Positions 25,043-36,699 of a stretch of 64,000 bases of DNA are shown piece by piece. The notes under the pieces are model-generated. The model was not told the origin of the DNA. It ran no database searches and was given only the letters and a program-made list of their open reading frames with translations. The translations under genes and the position numbers were made by a program. Positions within the stretch are counted from its first letter, which is position 1. The number at the start of each line of letters is the position of its first letter. Source of the DNA: Oxyruncus cristatus. Lineage: Eukaryota; Chordata; Aves; Passeriformes; Cotingidae. The stretch spans positions 449,305 to 513,304 of the forward strand of contig VXAY01001092.1 in NCBI GenBank assembly GCA_013399855.1, in the 5' to 3' direction.

Positions 25043-26105
25043 AATCATAGAATCATAGAAGGGCCTGGGTTAGAAGGGACCTTATACATCACCTAGTTCC
25101 AACCCTCCTGCTGTGGAAAGGGAGACCTTTCACTAAATCAGGTTGTTCAGAGCCCCATCTTGAACACTTCCAGAGGTGGGGCATCCACAACTTCTCTGGC
25201 CAACCTGTTCCAGTGCCTCACCACCCTCACAGGAAAGATTTTCTTCCTGATGCCTAACTTAAACCTACTCTTTTCAGTTTGAAGCCATTGCCCCTCATCA
25301 TATCACTACATGCCCTTGTAAAAAGTCCTTCTCCATCTTTCTTGTACTTCCAGGTACTGGAAGGCCACAATAAGGTCACCCCAAAGCCTTCTCTTTTCCA
25401 GGCTGTACTAGCCCAATTCTCTCTGTCTTTCCTCAGAGGAGAGGTTGTCCATCCCTCTGACAGACTTGGTGTCCCTCCTCTGGACTTGATCCAACAGGTC
25501 CATGTCCTTCCTGTGCTGGGGACCCCAGAGCTGGATGCAGCACTCCAGGGAGGGTCTCACAAAGGCAGAGCAGATGGGCAGAATTGCCTCTCTCAACCTG
25601 CTGCCCACACTGCTTTTGATGCAGTCCAGGACATGAGTGGCTTTCTGGGCTGCAAGTGCACGTTGTCAGGTCTTGTCCAGCCTCCAATCCACCAGCACCC
25701 CCAAGTCCTTCTCAGCAGGGCTGCTCTTGATCTGTTCGTCCCCCAGCCTATATTGATATGGGGGTTGTCCTGACCAGGTGCAGTGCCTTGCACTTGGTCG
25801 TTAAACCTCATGAGATTCCCATGGACCCACTTCTCAAGCTTGTCTGGGTCCCTCCGGATGGCATCCCATCCTTCAGGTGTGTCAGCTCAGTGTCATCTGC
25901 AAACGTGCTGAGGGTGCACTCAATCCCTTCATCTCTGTCATTAAGGAAGTCATTAAATGACACTGGTCCCAATAGGGAACCCCAATAGGGTACCCTGAGG
26001 GACCCCACATGTCACTGATGTCCATCGGGACTCTGAGCCATTGATCTCTACCCTCTGGATGCCAATTTCTTATCCACCTGACATTCCACCCATAAAATTC
26101 ATCTC
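25043..26105 (-). mobile_element. CR1 LINE, 3' kilobase with ORF2 C-terminus
   Basis: It begins with AATCATAGAATCATAGAA, the complemented octamer tail, and runs through the 3' untranslated region into ORF2. Minus-strand frames give VRPSLECCIQLWGPQ and LLDQVQRRDTKSVRG, which are hallmarks of the C-terminal part of CR1 ORF2. Further upstream [10 protein letters not shown] covers the catalytic Asp-Asp box of the reverse transcriptase, read in a different frame from the C-terminus. The frame is broken several times, so the copy is dead. The long plus-strand frame at 25279-25773 is only the antisense of this element. Confidence 0.95.
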
Positions 26106-26944
26106 TCTCTAATTCAAAGAAAGACAAAAGACTAGTACCAACAGCATGCTGTCTTATAAGCTTGAATATGAAATATGTGGGTTTAAAAATCCCCTGACAC
26201 AGGCAGAACCAGATTTTCCTATACGTAGAAGTGAACACTGTCTCTTCAGTTGCAGATTACAGAGAAAGTAGCGGCCATTACCACAGTATCTAGGAAGCAC
26301 TGTGTACCCTCTGAAAAGACACATCAGACTACATCACTCAAGATGCCTAGACATCAGGTGAAAATAAATTGCTCAGCCAAGTTAGAACTGGCATGCTCTG
26401 GGCATATGTGCAGAGATACCTGCTCTCAGCAAAGGCGCCTTCATGGGACTTCTGTTGAATTGATCCAAATTTCTACATGTTGTCTTCAAGTGCTAGTTTC
26501 TAATGCATAGAAAGGCCTATAATTCAGCCAAAACCAAATGCCCAGAGAAATGAGTGAATATTATTCATGTTGTCACCATTTGCCAAGTCGACTTGACAAT
26601 ATATTGTGATGTGTTGAGGTTTTAGATTTCAAATGGAAAAAGTAGTAAGTTAAAACACATTTCTTCTGCATGACTTTTACCAATACTGTACAATGATCTA
26701 TTAATCTAGAGTCATTATCTGCAAGGTGAGTGTGTGTTCTCATTATACTTGTTGCCCCTTTGCATCAACAATACAGTTTTTGTGACGAGAATCAGAATTT
26801 GCTGGTGAAGCAGGCAGCAAAGTGAGAGGTAGTTCTGCACATGGGCATGACATGTTGGTATAAAAGACCACAAATACTTAAAAAAAGCAGTATTTTAAAT
26901 AGAACAACAAGAAATGTTGGATATATAAGAATTTAAGTCTTCCA
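26106..26944. other. Unique DNA between two opposed CR1 copies
   Basis: An exon-like segment at 26250-26357 is listed separately. Otherwise nothing was recognised. The flanking CR1 copies point away from each other at their 5' ends and share their last 400 bases of family sequence, so they form a long imperfect inverted repeat around this spacer. Confidence 0.5.
26250..26357 (+). CDS. Exon-like segment, phase 0 to 0, unrecognised
   Basis: A TGTCTCTTCAG acceptor is followed by 36 open codons and a CAG/GTGAAA donor, which gives a symmetric 108-base exon. The translation begins LQITEKVAAITT and ends SLKMPRHQ, and no family is recognised. The amino-acid mix looks like protein, and the segment holds a CpG-containing GTAGCGGCC. 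The acceptor is good and the donor is fair. The frame remains open beyond the donor to 26510. Chance origin cannot be excluded. Confidence 0.15.
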
Positions 26945-27374
26945 AAGGTGAGCCAGGAGAATGGTGAAGGGTCTGGAGGAGAAGCCTTATGAGGAACAGC
27001 TTGTGGTCACTTGGTTTGTTCAGCTTGGAGAAGAGGCCTCATTGCAGTCTTCAAAATCCTCATGAGCGGAAATGGAGGGAGAAGTCTCTTCACTCTTGTG
27101 ACCAGTGACAGGACTCAAGGAAATGGCACAAAGCTGAGTCAGGGGAGGTTTAGGCTGGATATCAGGAAGAAAGGTTTTCATGCAGAGGGTAGTTGAGCAC
27201 TGGAACAGGCTCCTCAGGGAAGTGGTCACAGCACCAACCCTGTCTGAGTTCAAGAAGCATTTGGACAATGCTCTCAGGCACACGGTGTGATTCTTGGGGT
27301 GTCCTGGGCAGGGCCAGAAGTCGTACTCCATCATCCTGCTGGGTCCCTTCCAGCATATTTTATGATTCTGTGAA
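26945..27374 (+). mobile_element. CR1 LINE 3' fragment
   Basis: The plus strand reads 'gtgaccagtgacaggactc', 'aggtttaggctggatatc', 'gcactggaacaggctcctc' and 'cttccagcatattttatgattctgtg', ending in the octamer-like tail. It holds the last part of ORF2, with the translated segment [11 protein letters not shown] as CR1 signature, plus the 3' untranslated region. The orientation is opposite to the copy at 25.0-26.1 kb. Confidence 0.93.
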
Positions 27375-30300
27375 CTTGAGTATATGAGATCAGGTTATAT
27401 TTTAATAGTAAAGAAATTGTGAATTAGCTAGAAGCTCATAAAATCATTTAAAGTGTTCAAATAAGAGAGTATAACTAGGATTTTAAGTCAGCAGACAACA
27501 ATAGTGTTACACACAAAGGCATGGCCAGCAACTGAAGAACACAATTAAAGAAACCTACTACCTACATTTATAATACTAATAACACAAAATTATTTGTTGA
27601 TTCAATACAATGAAATGAGAAATCTTTGAACTCTGTTATGCATACAGAAAAATAATAATAAAAAAGAACAGAATTACAGAAATTAGGACTACTAAATTTA
27701 TTTGAAAGAGTGGCAGTGTTACCATTTTTGTGTGCATCATCTTTGTCCACAAATAGTTATGTTCATTTTAGATTGCTCTTAACAGGAATAAATGGACATT
27801 ACAGGCAAGAACAAGTTTTACAATCCCTTTTCCAGACTTGTGTTAGTTTATGTGAAGTATTGTCACAAACACATAGCAAGATTCTATTAATTTGCATCTT
27901 AACTGATAAGAACGGCAGTGGAAAATTGATACTGGGTGAGAAGTAACAGTCTCAAGGTCAGCTCAGACTGGCTGATAAACTGGGAGCTGAATTCCAATTC
28001 TGTATCCATTCTATATGACTACTCTGTCTCCAGAAGTAGTCCAAATCATTCAATAAAACAGTGTAGATGTCAGCACACTGATGTGTGAATCACGCTGTCT
28101 GTGGGGACAGAATTGCAATGAAAGGTCTCAGTTACGCATCTTGACGAAAATGGATTCACTGAACATCAACTGGGAGTCCAGTCGATAGTTTTCACAGCTC
28201 TGTAATCCAGCCACATGGGCACTGGCTTCAATTTTCTTGTTCTTTTGCCAAATGGTAGTTCACCAAGTGTTAGATATATTTCTGGGTAACTGAGAAAAGA
28301 GTAGATTATTGTTGGGATACTGCAATAAACTTTTCAGGGAACTCCTTATTCTGAAATAAGGTGAAGTATCCAAAGGCATATTTTCAAAATCTCAGAGGGG
28401 AATTAGGCACCCAAAACAGGGGGAGGGGAATCCAGAAAAAAACCATAATCCTTATTTTAACCCCCCTAGATATAGTGCACAAGGTACACCAATAAATTGT
28501 TCCTTTATGGGCAATGAACTTCTAGCATTCTTATAGTACATGGTGTATACCCTTTCCTAAACTGCATTTAGGTTTTCATGTATCCAAACTGAGTTAGGCA
28601 CTCCATACTTTAGATAATTATCTTTCCAACTTATATTACTACATAGATTATATAATCCCATGAGCAGTTGGTTTTCAGCAGATCCTCAGCATGATCTTCT
28701 GTTAACAAGGTCTGAATGCTTTGGCAGCTTTCTGGATACACCCAAATTGGACCTCTGTGATGCAGAGAGGACATACACTTATCATTAACCTCATTAATTT
28801 GTTGCTGCTATGTATCAGGGATACTAGTATAGAATGAAAAAGTCTAGGCAGATTTAGAAATCTAAACACATGTACTTCAAAATAAAAAGAATCTTCACAG
28901 GAGAATGAAATTAAAAAAATAAAACAAAACAAAACAAAAACAAACCAACCAACCAACCAAACACACACACACACACAAAAAAACCCAACCACAAGAAAAC
29001 CCTCAAAAAAACACAAACCCCCCCCAAATAAAACCAAACGCCCAAAATATCAAACAACACAAAAACACAAGAAGAGAAAACAACCAGCTACAAAAGGTAA
29101 TAGCATCATGTATAAGATGTATCCCACGACTTTGATAATGGCTGAAATTAGTTTCCTAAACTACTATAATAGCATTAATTCGTCTTCACAGGTTAATATG
29201 TCAGGTATTAGGGATAAAGTTGCCTTACTCTGATTTTTAAAAAGTCTTTAACAGATATACTGCTATGGCATCTAGTTAATCCTTGCTGATCTTGAAAGTT
29301 AAATATTTGTTCCATTATTCCACTGGGCAAAAAAAATTAGTAGTTATTCCAAACATTTTCCATTTGCCATTCACCTAGGAACTTCTCTCATTCTGTGACC
29401 CTTATAATTTATTCCCTCTTAGGTCTACAGGAGGAGTCATGATAACTGTCACTCTCCTGCATGTTGAGCATCATGTAATACCATGGAAGAGGTATATATA
29501 ATTCTTTTTATATATTGTCTTAAACCTGGCTGTCATACTTGAGCATTTCACCCAGTATATGGATGCTGCTGATATAGTGTGGAACAATAATGATCTGCCT
29601 TACTGTGCTGTAGGCACAGAGCCTGCACAGCTGCTAAATTGTAGAGAAAAATGTTGCCAAGAAAATTGCCATTTCAGTACGATTTTACATGCAAAGAGTG
29701 CAAGCAGCATCCTGCATATTACATGTACATGTGTTCATATGTTGTTTGTATGAAGACAATCCATGCAGGAGGAGTATGCTAGAGCAGATATTTATATTTC
29801 AATCAACATAGAATTGAGAGTTTTGGTCCACAAAACCTGCTTCATCCATTACATCACTGATATGAAAGGAACACTACAGAAATAATAGTCTGTTAGTTTT
29901 GCACATCACTTTTATTTATGGGAGACGTGTAGATCTGAAGTCTGAGAGGAAAAGACACTGGAGGAAAAAATGTCAGGGTATAGCCCATTTGTTCAGAGCA
30001 GAGCACTGGACTTTGAATATTTTCCATCATTCAGTTTCAGAGACTAACTGATAAAAGATTTATGTTAATTTCCTCAAAGAAAGTTTAGCATATGGAGAAT
30101 ACAGAATGGTCTTTCTACTTTGGCATCATTTACCAGAAACAGATTGATTTTTTTTTTTATTGATTGTAATTGCACACAATGCTGCTGTTCCAAGAGACAG
30201 CTCAAATCAGTAGCATCTTAATAAGTAAAGTCCTGATGCAACAAACAGTATGCTGCAAAATGCACATGCTTCTCTCTCTTCTCCAGTTGTATAATTCTGA

Positions 30301-31866
30301 TCCAAATCTGTAAAATCTTAATTGATTTGAGGCTCAGCTACTTAGATACCATTTATCTAACAATAGTATTTCAAAGCAGTTGCATTCATTGAACAATCAA
30401 ACTTCCCTCTTTCCTCTTGCCTCATCATGATTCTCAGCTGCTCATTTTCAGCCAAAGTCCAGAATAAGTGTTAGTCTGCTTTATCAAAACTTAAGACACA
30501 ACTTTTCAGATTTTCTTCCAAATAAATAAACTTCAACAAGAAAACTTTTAACCATGTATCAGAGAAAGAAAAGAGTAAACTTTTGATTTTATTTGGCTTT
30601 CTTATCACTGGAGGAACCTTGTCAAGAAACATCAATGTTTAAGCATTCACAAATCTTCTCTCAGCTTCAGGATAATCCCATAAGAATCTGAATCCCTTTG
30701 TGTCTCCATTTCTGCTCTGGGCATGCATTCAGATGCCCGAAGCTGTGGTTAGATGGGCAGCCAAGCTCTTCTAATGGCTTGTGACTGCCAAGAAAGGGAA
30801 GCTTTGCACTTCTCTTGCTTTCTCTCAGTTGCTCCCACTTTCCCTCCTTCCTCTACTTGCTTATTTATAAAACAAATAAGATATGTGAAACTGAATATAT
30901 CACTTTCTGAATAATATCTGCTTGGCAGATAAGTGTCTGTTCCTCCTTCCCTACATTTAGAGGAAAGAAAGTGTTGATCTCACGTTATCTGCAAGTCAGT
31001 TCACAGCTGTTTCCTGTTGTTTTCCAATGCAAAGTACTAGCAGTGACACTGAAGTAGCAAGTTCAGTGTGGGTGCTTTGTCTTGGACCTTAGTGAAAACT
31101 ATTCTAAATTATGTCTAGCAGGAAATTCAGAAGTATGTGGGCCACCTAATGTATTTGCTGATGATCCTTTCAGACAAATATAAAACGTATTTTTTTATCA
31201 AGGGTATTCACATTCCAAATATCTTCATTAATCCAAAATTGAACCATTGCTTTTTACTTCCTATATTTAAAAGGTGGATCCAGTGAATCCATATTTAATC
31301 TGATGAGTCAATATTCTTCACCATTTAACTGTCTTACTACTTTGTTCTCTCATTCCTATAATTAATATGGATCCACGGGACTTGTAATGATTTCATTCTC
31401 TTTAGAAAAATTACATTCTTATACTCTTCTCACTATTACTGTTTACTTTCATTGTTAAATTAAAAAACAGACACCTTTTATTTTTTTTTTATTTTAAAAT
31501 TTTTAAAATATCTTCTCATTGACCATACATTCCTATCAGAGGAATGAGAAGAGCTAACATGTAAATTTATGGATTTGATAAATATACACTATTTTCTCTC
31601 CAAGTTTTCCCTATTATTTCTGAGAAGAAGTTAAGGCTTGTAAAATATACAGTATGGAGTCTACCTAGTGATCATAACTCAGTCATTTCAAGTAAATTAA
31701 AAAGTGTAGTTGTAAAAATTTTATCATGCTTCTTTTAGAGAAGGCAGAGATCTATGTCTACAAAAAAAGTGATTTTAGATTTTTGCAGCATTTCTATTAA
31801 TTGAATAACTTTATTTTTGTTCATACTCAAGTTATTTACAAATTTAAATGGAGGAAAAGTTGTGGA
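27375..31866. other. AT-rich DNA with a low-complexity block, no gene
   Basis: No gene was recognised. The A/C-only block at 28912-29085 is listed separately. A minus-strand frame of 111 codons over that block is an artefact of low complexity. A somewhat less AT-biased stretch at about 28080-28240 attracts attention but has no long frame and no recognised element. Confidence 0.55.
28912..29085. repeat. Low-complexity A/C block
   Basis: The block runs through (AAAAC)n, then (CCAA)n, (CA)n, a C8 run and more A/C-rich DNA. Nearly the whole stretch lacks G and T on the plus strand. It is a compound microsatellite with extreme strand asymmetry. Confidence 0.9.
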
Positions 31867-32010
31867 TTAAAAGAAGTCTTCAAGGACAGGTTAGATGGGA
31901 TTCTGAGCAACCTGGTCTACTAAAAGGTGTCCCTGTCCACAGCAGGGGGGTTGGAACTATATGATCTATAGGGTCCCTTCCAAACCATGCCATTTTATGA
32001 TTCTATAAAA
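31867..32010 (+). mobile_element. CR1 LINE 3' tail
   Basis: The sequence 'gtccctgtccacagcagggg', 'ttggaactatatgatctata' and 'gggtcccttccaaaccatgcc' is followed by TTTTATGATTCTATAAA. This is the last 140 bases of a plus-strand CR1 with its octamer tail, 5' truncated. Confidence 0.9.
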
Positions 32011-34862
32011 AGGATAGACAGAAACTGCATTTTGGATTAGTTGTTCAGAAAGCTCAGAATGTGGCCATTACTTTTTTTCTTTCTTTGGCATTTTGATCTA
32101 CTATCTGATGGCAAAATACCTTAATACGGAGTTAAGCCAGGTGATGGCTGGCATCCTTTTTCCTCCTCTTTATTATATTTTACTTTGTATAAAATAATTG
32201 CATAGACATTGATTAGAGAATGAGATTTATCTGTTAAACAAATTGTTAGACATTCATCTGCCCTGTACTTTTAACCCCTGTCATTGTTACTTCAGGAATT
32301 CAGACAAAAACAGGGATCATGGGGAAATCAACATCCAATACCAGATGAAAGCCCTGCTTCACAATTTCAAAATTTGTACTTAGTATTAGTGACCAGCAGC
32401 TGGAGAATGAAGCTGTGAGTCTTGACAGACAAATAACATTAAAGATAAAATCTCAACAATATCTCCATGATAATTTTGCTTTTCTAAAGAACCGAATTAT
32501 CTTTTAGTTTTCATCTTTTAGTGTAAGTACACAAAATGAAATGCACTTGTGGCAAAGTACAAAGGATTGTACATATAGGAAAATATTATGTAATTAAGAA
32601 TAATTTCATTTCTTCAAGATGAATACAAGACTTAACAAAACAAAAACTCCACAAAACAAACAATCAAACAAATGTCACAACTAAACAAAAAAATATAGCC
32701 AAAATAATAGCCAAAGTTCTTACTGTATTATGAGCCACAGATTGAACTGAATGAAGTTATATTCACAGTGACTTGCCTAGGATCTCATTTACTAGAAATA
32801 ACTCAACTGCTCTAAAATGTATTGGTTGAAAATAGAGTTAATTTGTCCTTTCATCTATGCCAAGTAGATGTGCATGGGCATACATAATCACAAAAGACCT
32901 ACTCAAATTTTTTACTCACTTGATTACATTTAGAAACAAACACTGCAGAAAAAATCTACCCAATTCATGTGGTCTAAATACAGTCAAAATTGAAGCTGTT
33001 TAATTTATTAATAACATGTAACTAACCAGCAGACAGTGAACTATGCATTCGTGATAGGCAAAATGTAATATTCAATACTTAAAATACCTAGACATTTCTA
33101 AAGGCAGTCACACAGGCACACACACACTCCCCCTCAGAGTCCACCCCTACACCACTCCCCTGCCATTTCTGAGAGTGAAGATTTTTCTATTTCTGTACCT
33201 GCTGCTGGAGATGTAGGTATTCTAGGTTTACATGACATGTCTCTACAAAACAGCAAAACATATTCTCATGAGAAAGCCCTCACCTCAACTTCACATGTGT
33301 ACTAGTTCCACCCCAATGCAAAGTTGCACAACCCCATGACATCTGACAGAAGGTTACGCAGGAAGGTCAAGGTACCAATTGTGACATCAGTGGGGTAATT
33401 TCTGACAGTGTTAAACCAGGTTTTGACTGCTTCTCCATTACCTTCTTTCTCTCCACTATTACAAATTTTCAAGCTTGTCTTGAAGTTCTTCTTAAGCTGA
33501 CACCTTTAGTTTTAAATTATTTAGAGTGGTTCATGGATATCTTCTTCTTTAGCATTGTTGATTTGGGGTAAACGCCCTCTTAGACAGTTTTGGATATTCT
33601 GTTGACACTCGTTGTTACACTCACATCTCTGCTTTATCAGCTGTTGGCATCCTGGCCAGTTTGCCTAAGAAAGGCTGAGCAGGCACCTCCACATTCGTTG
33701 TTAAGGAGCACGAGGTTTTCTCTCTCCTCTTACTCTTTATTCTTATCATGTCTGAAGTTTGTCTTGCAGTGCAAATAATCACAAGGGATTACACTGAATA
33801 ATTTCTAAGTAATGTTAAGATTTTAGTGGTATTCCAAATTCATTAGTTATAAACAGTCTCCAGAAAACTGTCTTTTTGAAGGAAAATGGAGAATGCAAAG
33901 TAGCTGGATTATTTGAAGTAGGACTTTACTATAGTATTTAAATTAATGAGCGCATAGATTTACATGGGCATTAATAATGGTTTTCTCATTAATCTTATAG
34001 TCATCTTACTTAAAAATAATGGCATATGCCATACTAGCACACAATAACTAACCTTGTTCACTAGAGATATCATTCTTCCAATTTACCCTTTCTTGGATTC
34101 TATTTTTCTTTCCTTTTATTAAATCTATTTAAGTATTCTTTCAGCTTACAGTCAGAAATACCTTGTTTACCTCCCTTCTATTTTTTAGTAAAAGCAAGAA
34201 ATGATAGTTCACTTCCAAAATAAAGGATAAAATTGGATAGTTTAACATCTAAGGTAAAATAAAACCATAATATGGTTCACAAGGAACATTCATGTTAACA
34301 TTTTGATGAAAAATGTGCATGTCGTTTCTGGTTAGATCATACTCTTTCATTAGTTAGGAAGGCCTCCAGTCTTAGCCAATTGCTGGATAATTGCAAATAA
34401 TATCTTTACATTTAAAAAAAAAAAAAAGCTGCTTTCCAATAGCTTTTTGATTAACTCAAATTTTAATTTGGACTCATTTACATACAAGCAAACACTTTTC
34501 ATCCAGTGGCTTATTTTAAACACATTTCCTATTTCACATGTTGGAGTCTTATTCTGCTGCTTATAACTAGATGCAAATTTTCATATTGATTACCTTTGGA
34601 AAAAACTTTCCTTTAATCCCTAGGGATTTTTAACAACATTAACCCAGACAGTGGGTAAGGAACTGGATTCATGTAGCTAATGTTGAAGATAAGTGACAGG
34701 AATCTGTGAGAAACTCAAAAAATTTGTCCTTAGTTTCTTGGTTCAGCTGGCACTATTTTGTAAACTACTTATTCTTTCTATTGTTGTCTTTATTCTAAGG
34801 GTAATGAAATATGGATGCTTGTGAAATACAGTAGTAATAATTTTCCTGGTAAGCTAGAAATT
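32011..34862. other. AT-rich DNA without a recognised gene
   Basis: Nothing could be supported. It contains A/C-rich runs near 32636-32690, a CA-rich stretch at 33113-33160 and an A13 run at about 34412. Confidence 0.55.
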
Positions 34863-35664
34863 CATAACACCAAGTTGGGCAAAAGTGTTGATCTGTTGGA
34901 GGACAAGAAGGTTCTGCAAAGAGATTTGGAAAGACTGGATCAATGGGCTGAGGCCAATGCATGCAGTTCAATAAGGCAAAGTTTCAGGCTCTGTCCTTGG
35001 GTCACAATAACCCAGTGCAGTGCTACAAGCTAGGTCAGAATGGCTGGAAAATTTCCCAGTGGAAAAGGACCTGGGGATGCAGGTTGACAGCTGGCTGAAC
35101 ATGACTTAGCCATGTGTCCAAGTGGCCAAGAAGGTCAATGACATCTGGCCTGCATCAGAAACAATGTGGCCAGTAGGATCAGAGAAGTGATTATCCCCCT
35201 CTACTCAGCACTAATGAGGCCACAACTCTAGTGCTGTGCCCAGTTCTGGGCCCCTCACTTCAAGAAAGACATTGAGATGCTGGAGTGCGTTCAGACAACG
35301 GCAACAAAGTGGCTGAGGGGAGACCTTACTGCTCTCTACAGTTACCTGATGGGATGTTGCAACAAGGTGGGGGTTGACCTCTTCTCACAGGCAACTAGAG
35401 ACATGACAAGAGGAAATGGCCTCAAGTTGTGCAAAGGGAGGTTCAGGTTGGACATCAGGAAAAACGTCTTCATGGAAAGGGTGATTAAGCACTAGAAAAG
35501 GCTGCCCAGGGAGGTGGTGGAGTCACCATCCCTGGAAGTGTTCAAGAAATGACTGGATGTGGCACTTATTGCTATGGTCTAGTTGACAAGGTGGTATTTG
35601 GTCAAAAGTTGAACTCAATCTTGGAGGTCTTTTCCAACCTTAGTGATTCTATGATTCTGTGATA
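34863..35664 (+). mobile_element. CR1 LINE 3' fragment with ORF2 C-terminus
   Basis: The frame opens with NTKLGKSVDLLED, just after the position of the catalytic Asp box in CR1 ORF2. It continues through LQRDLERLDQWAEAN, and later frames give [12 protein letters not shown] and [11 protein letters not shown], with stops and shifts between them. It ends in 'ttttccaaccttagtgattc' plus TATGATTCTGTGA, the authentic CR1 3' end. It is 5' truncated within the reverse transcriptase domain and not functional. Confidence 0.95.
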
Positions 35665-36699
35665 CATATATTGTAATGAAGTAACCTTCTTAAAAAATTG
35701 ACATTTTTTTTCAGTTCTAAACACAGATAAGTTATAAACTGTAGTATCATAAGAACTATTAGCATGATTCATGACCCATGATGAATGAACTCCTCAAGAA
35801 AAGTTGATAAGGGCCAGGTATTTCTTTTTAAACTTGGTGAATTAATTGTTTTCCAATATGATGATCATAGTTTAGGAAAACATTCCTTCATCCTCAACAG
35901 CACTCAGTCTTGAAAATGTATCTTTTCTTATTTAATATTCATGTGTGATCATTCTTGGATAATGTATGCAGGAGTGGATACTCCTTTTACAGTATTTAAA
36001 TCACAGATTAATTCTTCTTCAAACCAAATAGTAATAAAGTAGAAACTTGACAAAATTCAAAGTATTACTTATACAGCAGTGGAACTTACAAGCAGAAATA
36101 ACCTGAGGAAGAAAATTAAAAATGCCATAGACCTCACTTTTTCCTTTTTTTACAGTTACAGTGGAAGTAGTATTTGTGGGAGAGTAATGATTCTATGAAT
36201 TATGCATGTTTGATAATGCCTAGAAGCTGTAGTGAGTTTAAGCACAAGGAATTTACCTTATATTGGTAATGTGTTACTAGTACATTAAGAAATTATATAG
36301 ATGAAGACATCTGACAAACATTATGTTGGACAGCTGTTTGGCAGATCAAGAGCATAGAAAAAGACCTGTGAGTCACTAAATACTAGTAGGAGGCAGTCAT
36401 ACAATAAGGTAGACAATTTCACAAGAAATTGTTTCACAGGAATACAGAGACAGAAGATGAAGCATCTCTTGACATCCCGCTTAAAAAAGAGAAAGAGAAT
36501 AAATCGCAGGAACAAAAAAAAAGAAAAATAAGTAGAACATAGAAGTAATGATCAGAGTGATAAGGGAACCCCAAAATCAATAGCAGCTGACATACCAGTA
36601 GCTCTGAATTTGGCTACAAGTTTTGATCAGAAGCAAGACTGATCAACAGATTGATGAACAACTCTGTCTAAATGGCTGACTCCAAAACTCTGTGGCCAC
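35665..36699. other. AT-rich DNA between CR1 copies, no gene
   Basis: No gene was seen. The right-hand end may already belong to the next CR1, whose 5' boundary could not be fixed. Confidence 0.5.

Noticed and set aside
25279..25773. Plus-strand 164-codon frame
   Set aside because: It is entirely antisense to a CR1 copy.
28702..29037. Minus-strand 111-codon frame rich in Phe, Val and Cys
   Set aside because: It is produced by the A/C-only low-complexity block.
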